This document shows positions 56,671 through 64,000 of a stretch of 64,000 nt of DNA, piece by piece. The notes beneath the pieces are model-generated. The model did not search any database, was not told where the DNA came from, and was given only the letters and a program-made list of their open reading frames with translations. The position numbers and the translations under genes are program-made. The stretch's first letter is position 1; each line of letters starts with the position of its first letter. The stretch spans positions 56,885 through 120,884 of the forward strand of contig NZ_FLTX01000040.1 in the NCBI RefSeq assembly GCF_900092025.1. Reading direction: 5' to 3'. Source of the stretch: Xanthomonas bromi. Its GTDB lineage: Bacteria > Pseudomonadota > Gammaproteobacteria > Xanthomonadales > Xanthomonadaceae.

Positions 56671-58147
56671 CCACCGTCTGTGGGCACGACTGGCCTGGTT
56701 GCATCGCTGGATAGGGGTGTCGCTCTGCCTGTCCTTCCTGGTCTGGTTCAGCAGCGGCCTGGTGATGCTGTTCGTTCCATTCCCCAGCCTGCCCGACGCC
56801 GCGCGCTGGGCAGGCAGCGAGCCGCTGGCACTGGCCGATGTGCGGGTCGCGCCGGCGGCGGCGCTGACGCGCGGTGGCGACGGGCTGCGCCTGCTGTCGA
56901 TCGCCGGCCACCCGCGCTATGTGGTTGCGCAAGGCACGCGACTGGTCAGCATCGACGCCCGCACCGGCGCTGCGCTCGGCTTGCTCGGCCCGACCCAGGC
57001 GCGCACCGTGGCGGAACGCTTCGCTCGGCTGCCGGTGCGCCGGTTGGACGGCCCCTTGCAGAGCGATCAGTGGATCGTGCATCAGCGCCTGGATCCGTGG
57101 CGACCGTTCTATCGTGCAGAGCTGGACGATGCCGACGGCACCACGCTGTATGTTTCGGCGCGCACCGGCGAGGTGATGCAGCGCACGCGTGGCTCCGAAC
57201 GGCGCTGGAACTGGCTCGGCGCCATTCCGCACTGGCTGTATTTCAGCGTGCTGCGTCGCGACTTCGTTGCCTGGGATCGCACCGTCTGGTGGCTGGCCTT
57301 GAGCGCCTTGGCCGGAGCGCTCGCAGGCACTGCGCTCGGCATCCACCGCAGCCTGCAGCATCGCCGCCGACACCCGACGGGCTGGTCGCCCTACCGCGGC
57401 CTGCTGCGCTGGCACCATGGCCTGGGCCTGGCCGCTGCCGCCATCGTGCTGACCTGGATCTTCAGCGGCTGGCTGTCGATGGACCATGGCCGGCTGTTCT
57501 CACGCGGCCAACCCGCGCCGGAGGCACTGCTGCGCTATGCGGGAACCGACCTGGACACCGCACTGGCCCGGGTCGCTCCGACCGCGCTGCGCGCACTGGA
57601 GGGCAGCAGCGAGATCGGCTTCCAGCTCGTCGGTGGCCAGGCATGGGCGAGTGGGCACGGCCGTGGCGCTGTCACCACGCTGCGCCTGCAAGGCGCCGGC
57701 GCCGCGCATCCGCTGACCCGCGCCGCACGCGTGGACGCCATTGGCCAGGCCGCCACCCGCGCCTGGCCCCTCGCCACGACCATCGACGGCGCATCCGACG
57801 CGCTCTATCGCCAGGCCGATGCGATCGCGGCCAACGCGCTATGCCTGACCTTGGCGACGCCCAAGGGCGCCCGGCTCTACGTCGATGCCGACACCGGCCA
57901 GCCGTTGCTGTTGCTGGACCGGAGCCGGCAAGCCTATGCCTGGCTGTACTTCGCCCTGCATACGACCCGGCTGCCGGGGTTGGTCGAGCATCCGCGCCTG
58001 CACATCGTCCTGCAATTAGGGCTCCTGGCGCTGGGTTGGTGTCTGAGCCTGACCGGGCTGCTGCTGGCGGTCCGCGCCGTGCGTCGGCGGCGGCCGCAAC
58101 GGGCGGCTAGGCCACTTCCGAACAGCGCGACGAATGGTGCCCGGTGA
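56657..58147 (+). CDS. PepSY-domain membrane protein (putative metal-complex reductase)
   Basis: 496 aa with about four hydrophobic helices: 14-40, 206-228, 250-275 and 445-470. Periplasmic PepSY regions lie between them (TGAALGLLGPTQART, DADTGQPLLLLDRS). PepSY_TM proteins next to TonB siderophore receptors (FpvG, PiuB-like) are linked to reduction of imported ferric siderophores using haem between the helices; helix histidines here (LHRWIG, RWHHGLG, FALHTTRL) would serve. GTG 56657 lies inside the receptor gene (14-nt overlap). Runs 41 nt into the convergent SgcJ-type gene. Confidence 0.85.
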   Translation: MPRSSHRLWARLAWLHRWIGVSLCLSFLVWFSSGLVMLFVPFPSLPDAARWAGSEPLALADVRVAPAAALTRGGDGLRLLSIAGHPRYVVAQGTRLVSIDARTGAALGLLGPTQARTVAERFARLPVRRLDGPLQSDQWIVHQRLDPWRPFYRAELDDADGTTLYVSARTGEVMQRTRGSERRWNWLGAIPHWLYFSVLRRDFVAWDRTVWWLALSALAGALAGTALGIHRSLQHRRRHPTGWSPYRGLLRWHHGLGLAAAAIVLTWIFSGWLSMDHGRLFSRGQPAPEALLRYAGTDLDTALARVAPTALRALEGSSEIGFQLVGGQAWASGHGRGAVTTLRLQGAGAAHPLTRAARVDAIGQAATRAWPLATTIDGASDALYRQADAIAANALCLTLATPKGARLYVDADTGQPLLLLDRSRQAYAWLYFALHTTRLPGLVEHPRLHIVLQLGLLALGWCLSLTGLLLAVRAVRRRRPQRAARPLPNSATNGAR

Positions 58148-58556
58148 TCAGCCAGCACCCGTCGATCTCTTCGAAGGTGAACAAAAAGCGCGCGTGCACC
58201 GGTTCGCTGACGCCGTCGCGCTCGAACACGAAGGTATACAGCCCGCCGATCACCACCGTGCCCAGCCTGGCGCTGACCCGCTTCTTCTGCACGGTGATAC
58301 CGCAACTCAAACCGTCGGCGGCCAGGAACGTGGCGAAGTACGCACGGCGGTCCTCGTCGCGCCCGCGGATATCGTCCGACAGCGTCGGCACCAGGATGGC
58401 GTCCGGGGCGTACAGGGCGAGCACGGCGTCGATGTCGCGCCGACCCACCGTCTCGGCCCAGCGCAGCAACATCTTGCCGGCTTCGGTCAGGCAATAGGCA
58501 GCGGTGCGTTCGTCACCGGCAGGTCGGTGGTCGGCACGAAGGGCATCAGCGGTCAT
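58107..58556 (-). CDS. SgcJ/EcaC-type SnoaL-like protein under a Zur-like box
   Basis: 149 aa, NTF2/SnoaL fold (TIGR02246-like), resembling the CaMKII association domain: LRWAETVGRRDIDAVLALYAPDAILVPTLSDDIRG-type opening, then FEEIDGCWLITGHHSS near the end. No signal peptide. CAGGAG sits before ATG 58556. A Zur-type palindrome lies 50-72 nt upstream. Convergent with and overlapping the PepSY gene by 41 nt. A catalytic role is unknown; it might be a small-molecule-binding or isomerase-like protein needed in zinc starvation. Confidence 0.8.
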   Translation of the reverse strand: MTADALRADHRPAGDERTAAYCLTEAGKMLLRWAETVGRRDIDAVLALYAPDAILVPTLSDDIRGRDEDRRAYFATFLAADGLSCGITVQKKRVSARLGTVVIGGLYTFVFERDGVSEPVHARFLFTFEEIDGCWLITGHHSSRCSEVA

Positions 58557-58605
58557 CACAGGCTCCTGGTGGTCAAGCGCAATGCGGCGATCATGCCCTC
58601 GCACT

Positions 58606-58628
58606 CAATTGTTACTTTATAACATATT
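58606..58628 (-). promoter_or_regulatory. Second Zur-type box
   Basis: Core TGTTA-N5-TAACA at 58610-58624 is a perfect inverted repeat. The 23-mer shares about 16 of 23 positions with the E. coli Zur consensus. AT-rich island in a GC-rich region, placed where it would control the SgcJ-type gene. Confidence 0.7.
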
Positions 58629-61568
<2,940 letters not shown>

Positions 61569-61618
61569 GTCCTTGCGACCACATGCAGTTGCACGACGCG
61601 TGTGAGTGAGCACCGTAA

Positions 61619-61650
61619 CGCAAACGCCCCGGATGACCGGGCCGTTTGCG
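61619..61650 (+). terminator. Hairpin downstream of katG
   Basis: CGCAAACG-C-CCCGG pairs with CCGGG-C-CGTTTGCG around an ATGA loop (13 pairs, one C-C mismatch), 50 nt after the katG stop. No T run follows, so it may act as a transcript end shared with the convergent gene or as a weak terminator. Confidence 0.5.
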
Positions 61651-61704
61651 TCTGCAAGGGTTGCTGCGGTGTTTGCTGCGGCAGCAATCTCCCGCGGCAG
61701 TGCG

Positions 61705-62112
61705 CTACAACGCGTCGATGTCGCCCAGTGCCGCGATCAGCCGACGCGCGCGCTTGTCTGGCTTGCCCTCAGGCGCACGATAGCCGGTGCGCTCGGCCGC
61801 GCGCTGCAGGCGCCATTGCGCGCGGGCCTCGCGTGAGCCATCGCTTTCGACATACAGCGCCTGTGCCACCGGCGCCGGGCCGCGTACATCGCTGAGCGCG
61901 GCAACGGTGATCTCGAAGATTTCGCCGCCGCGGTCGATGCGCAACTGTTCGCCGCTGCGTAGCGTGCGCGATGGCTTGGGACGCTGCCCCGCGACATCTA
62001 CCTTGCCGGTCTCCACTGCGTTCTTGGCCAGGCTGCGTGTCTTGAAAAAGCGCGCCGCCCACAGCCAGACATCCAGCCTGACCGATGTCGCCTGTTGCAG
62101 TTCCAGATTCAT
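61705..62112 (-). CDS. S4-domain RNA-binding protein (Hsp15/HslR-like)
   Basis: 135 aa. S4 domain RLDVWLWAARFFKTRSLAKNAVETGKVDVAG at about 12-42, then a basic C-terminal helix (RLQRAAERTGYRAPEGKPDKRARR). In E. coli Hsp15 returns tRNA-blocked 50S subunits to use after heat stress. ATG 62112; the frame to 62310 is not supported. Convergent with katG. Confidence 0.9.
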   Translation of the reverse strand: MNLELQQATSVRLDVWLWAARFFKTRSLAKNAVETGKVDVAGQRPKPSRTLRSGEQLRIDRGGEIFEITVAALSDVRGPAPVAQALYVESDGSREARAQWRLQRAAERTGYRAPEGKPDKRARRLIAALGDIDAL

Positions 62113-62452
62113 TCGTCTCGCGGTCTCGTGTCGTGCGTTGGCTCGCGCAGCGCACCGTGGGGGGCGCGCAAGCACTGCGATCTCGGGAACGCCGGCTTGG
62201 CTGCCGGCGTCGGCGGCGACGTTGGTTTGCGCCGAAGCCGATATCTGGGCAATGGCCTCGGAACTCAAGCGGCCAGAACCAAGTGCGTCCCCAAAGAGGC
62301 GCGACGACACCGCATTGCCCCTTGTCAGTCACACCCTCCGGGTCAGCCGATACCGGCGCCGGCCGTGTCACATTGCAGCCACGCGCATGCTACATCCGGA
62401 CCCACCCGCGCAATGCTAGTGTGCACAACCTCTGCGCGACGATACGACTGCG
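62113..62452. other. Divergent spacer S4 protein / MATE
   Basis: 340 nt with no gene recognised; must hold promoters for both neighbours. No inverted repeat stood out. Confidence 0.45.
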
Positions 62453-63946
62453 ATGCCAAAATCCGCTGTCCTGACCGAAGGCCCGATCGGCAAAAACCTG
62501 CTGTTGTTCGCACTGCCGATCATGGCCGGCAACATCGCCCAGTCGCTCAACGGCTCGGTCAACGCGATCTGGATCGGCCGCTATCTGGGAGAAGAAGCGC
62601 TGACGGCGGCGGCCAATGTCAACAGCATCATGTTCTTCCTGATCGGCTCGGTGTTCGGCATCGGCATGGCCTCGACCATCCTGATCGGACAGGCGATGGG
62701 CGCGCGCGATGTCGCCCAGGCACGCAAGGTGATGGGCACCAGCGCAAGCTTCTTCAGCGGGCTGTCGGCCCTGATCGCCGTGCTCGGTTGGTACCTGGCG
62801 CCGCACCTGCTCACTGCGATGGGCACGCCGGCTGCCTCGCAACTGCTGGCGGAAGAGTATCTGCGGGTGATCTTCCTGGCGATGCCGACGCTCTACCTGT
62901 TTGCCTTTCTGTCTGCTGCACTGCGCGGCACCGGCGATGCACGCACGCCGTTTCGTTTCCTGTTGTTGTCGGTGCTGCTGGACATCGTCTTCAACCCTCT
63001 GCTGCTGTTTGGCATCGGCCCGTTTCCAGCGCTGGGGATTGCCGGCGCGGCGTGGGCCACGCTGATCGCGCAGGTCGTCGCGCTGGCCGGCCTGCTGATT
63101 TATCTGCGCAAAAAACGCCATGTCTTGTGGCTGGGCCGGCGCGACTTACGCCTGTTCCTCATCGACACCACCATCTTGCGCGCGCTGATCGTCAAAGGCG
63201 TGCCGATGGGCTTGCAGATAGTGATGATCTCGCTGGCGATGATCGCCATGCTGTCGCTGGTCAATGGATTCGGCACCGAAACCGCTGCTGCGTTCGGCGC
63301 TGGGCTACAGCTGTGGAACTACGTGCAAATGCCCGCAATGGCGGTGGGTGCCGCCTGTTCGACCATGGCTGCGCAGAACGTAGGCGCCGGTCTCTGGCCG
63401 CGCGTGGATGCCGTCGCACGCACCGGCATCGCCGCCAACTTTTTGATGACGGGCATGCTGATCGTGCTGTTGATCCTGTTCGATCGCTGGACCCTGGCCT
63501 TGTTTCTGCCCGAGGGCAGCGCCACGCTCGAAATCGCGCGGCACATCAACCACATCGCGGTCTGGTCGTTCCTGCTGTTCGGCGTGAGCTTCGTTATATC
63601 GGGTGTGGTGCGCGCCACCGGCGCGGTCATTCCACCGTTGTTGATCCTGGCGTTTTCACTGTGGGGCGTGCGCGTGCCGCTGGCCAACATCCTGTTGCCG
63701 CATCTGGGCGCCGACGCCGTGTGGTGGAGCTTTCCGATCAGTTCGACCTGTTCGATGCTGCTGTCGCTGGCGTACTACCGTTGGGGCGGCTGGCGCACGG
63801 CGCGCATGCTGGCCACGCCGACACATCCGTCCGAACTTGCGGCTGCAGCCGAAGTACCGGCGCATCCGGCGTCAACAGTCGCCGACCCGGCCCCGCTCAA
63901 CGACGCGCCGGGCGGGCAGCATCTACCGCGGGCGCCACAGCGTTAG
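62453..63946 (+). CDS. MATE-family efflux transporter
   Basis: 497 aa, twelve predicted helices in two bundles with matching segments (MAGNIAQSLNGSVNAIWIGRYLGEEALTAAA and the second-half VKGVPMGLQIVMISLAMIAML). Exports cationic drugs or metabolites using a sodium or proton gradient. A hydrophilic Ala/Pro-rich tail of about 45 residues follows the last helix. ATG 62453 with no strong Shine-Dalgarno; substrate unknown. Confidence 0.9.
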   Translation: MPKSAVLTEGPIGKNLLLFALPIMAGNIAQSLNGSVNAIWIGRYLGEEALTAAANVNSIMFFLIGSVFGIGMASTILIGQAMGARDVAQARKVMGTSASFFSGLSALIAVLGWYLAPHLLTAMGTPAASQLLAEEYLRVIFLAMPTLYLFAFLSAALRGTGDARTPFRFLLLSVLLDIVFNPLLLFGIGPFPALGIAGAAWATLIAQVVALAGLLIYLRKKRHVLWLGRRDLRLFLIDTTILRALIVKGVPMGLQIVMISLAMIAMLSLVNGFGTETAAAFGAGLQLWNYVQMPAMAVGAACSTMAAQNVGAGLWPRVDAVARTGIAANFLMTGMLIVLLILFDRWTLALFLPEGSATLEIARHINHIAVWSFLLFGVSFVISGVVRATGAVIPPLLILAFSLWGVRVPLANILLPHLGADAVWWSFPISSTCSMLLSLAYYRWGGWRTARMLATPTHPSELAAAAEVPAHPASTVADPAPLNDAPGGQHLPRAPQR

Positions 63947-64000
63947 TCGCGTTTGCGGCAGGCGTACCGATGGCTCCGCGATTCTCTCGGCACGCGCGTT

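Overview
The window looks like a chromosome segment of a Xanthomonas (plant-associated Lysobacterales, Gammaproteobacteria). GC and GC3 are high. The envelope-stress sigma gene runs straight into lepA-lepB-rnc-era-recO, and there is a TonB-receptor/GH53/GH2 galactan locus. An XRE-type acyl regulator stands beside a valine-catabolism operon, and intergenic spaces carry GGGAATC-type heptamer arrays. I saw no phage, IS element, CRISPR array, tRNA or rRNA. The assignment rests on gene content and order, not on a database match.

Layout. (1) 1-4631: three tightly coupled plus-strand DNA-repair genes (ATP-dependent ligase cut by the window edge, Lhr-like helicase, PdeM phosphoesterase). (2) 4677-8727, minus: FAD monooxygenase, cold-shock protein, then the nagZ-hpt-mtnP purine-salvage/cell-wall-recycling group. 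(3) 8844-14509, minus: Fe-S photolyase, renalase-like FAD enzyme, FrnE-type DsbA protein, CYTH protein, RlmD. (4) 14668-15390: a stand-alone receiver-Hpt protein. (5) 15757-24789, minus: rpoE-rseA-mucD followed by lepA-lepB-DUF4845-rnc-era-recO, with a good sigma-E promoter in front of rpoE. (6) 25025-28273: FadJ-like beta-oxidation protein and a CDF zinc exporter. (7) 28768-36039: a complete distal valine pathway (mmsA, acyl-CoA dehydrogenase, two crotonase-fold enzymes, mmsB), divergent from an ScfR-type regulator. The gap between them has a matched pair of TGCGAA-N3-TGCGAA sites. (8) 36516-45997: TonB receptor, GH53 endo-galactanase and Tat-exported GH2 galactosidase, then a small orphan gene and a GH29 fucosidase. 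(9) 46546-49167: mutS.

(10) 49644-58628 is the most unusual region. It is a strand-coupled operon of ABC transporter (ATPase, permease, binding protein), COG0523 GTPase, WD40-like propeller, TonB-dependent siderophore-type receptor and PepSY membrane protein. Six junctions overlap by 4 to 14 nt. A strong Zur-box match stands upstream, followed by a possible 35-codon membrane peptide. A second Zur-like palindrome fronts a convergent SgcJ/SnoaL-type gene. Together they read as a zinc-starvation import system running from outer membrane to cytoplasmic zinc allocation. Two members (WD40, PepSY) have no assigned role.

(11) 59322-63946: katG, an Hsp15-like S4 protein and a MATE efflux pump. Starts were chosen from overlaps, Shine-Dalgarno matches and family lengths; where these conflict the entry says so.
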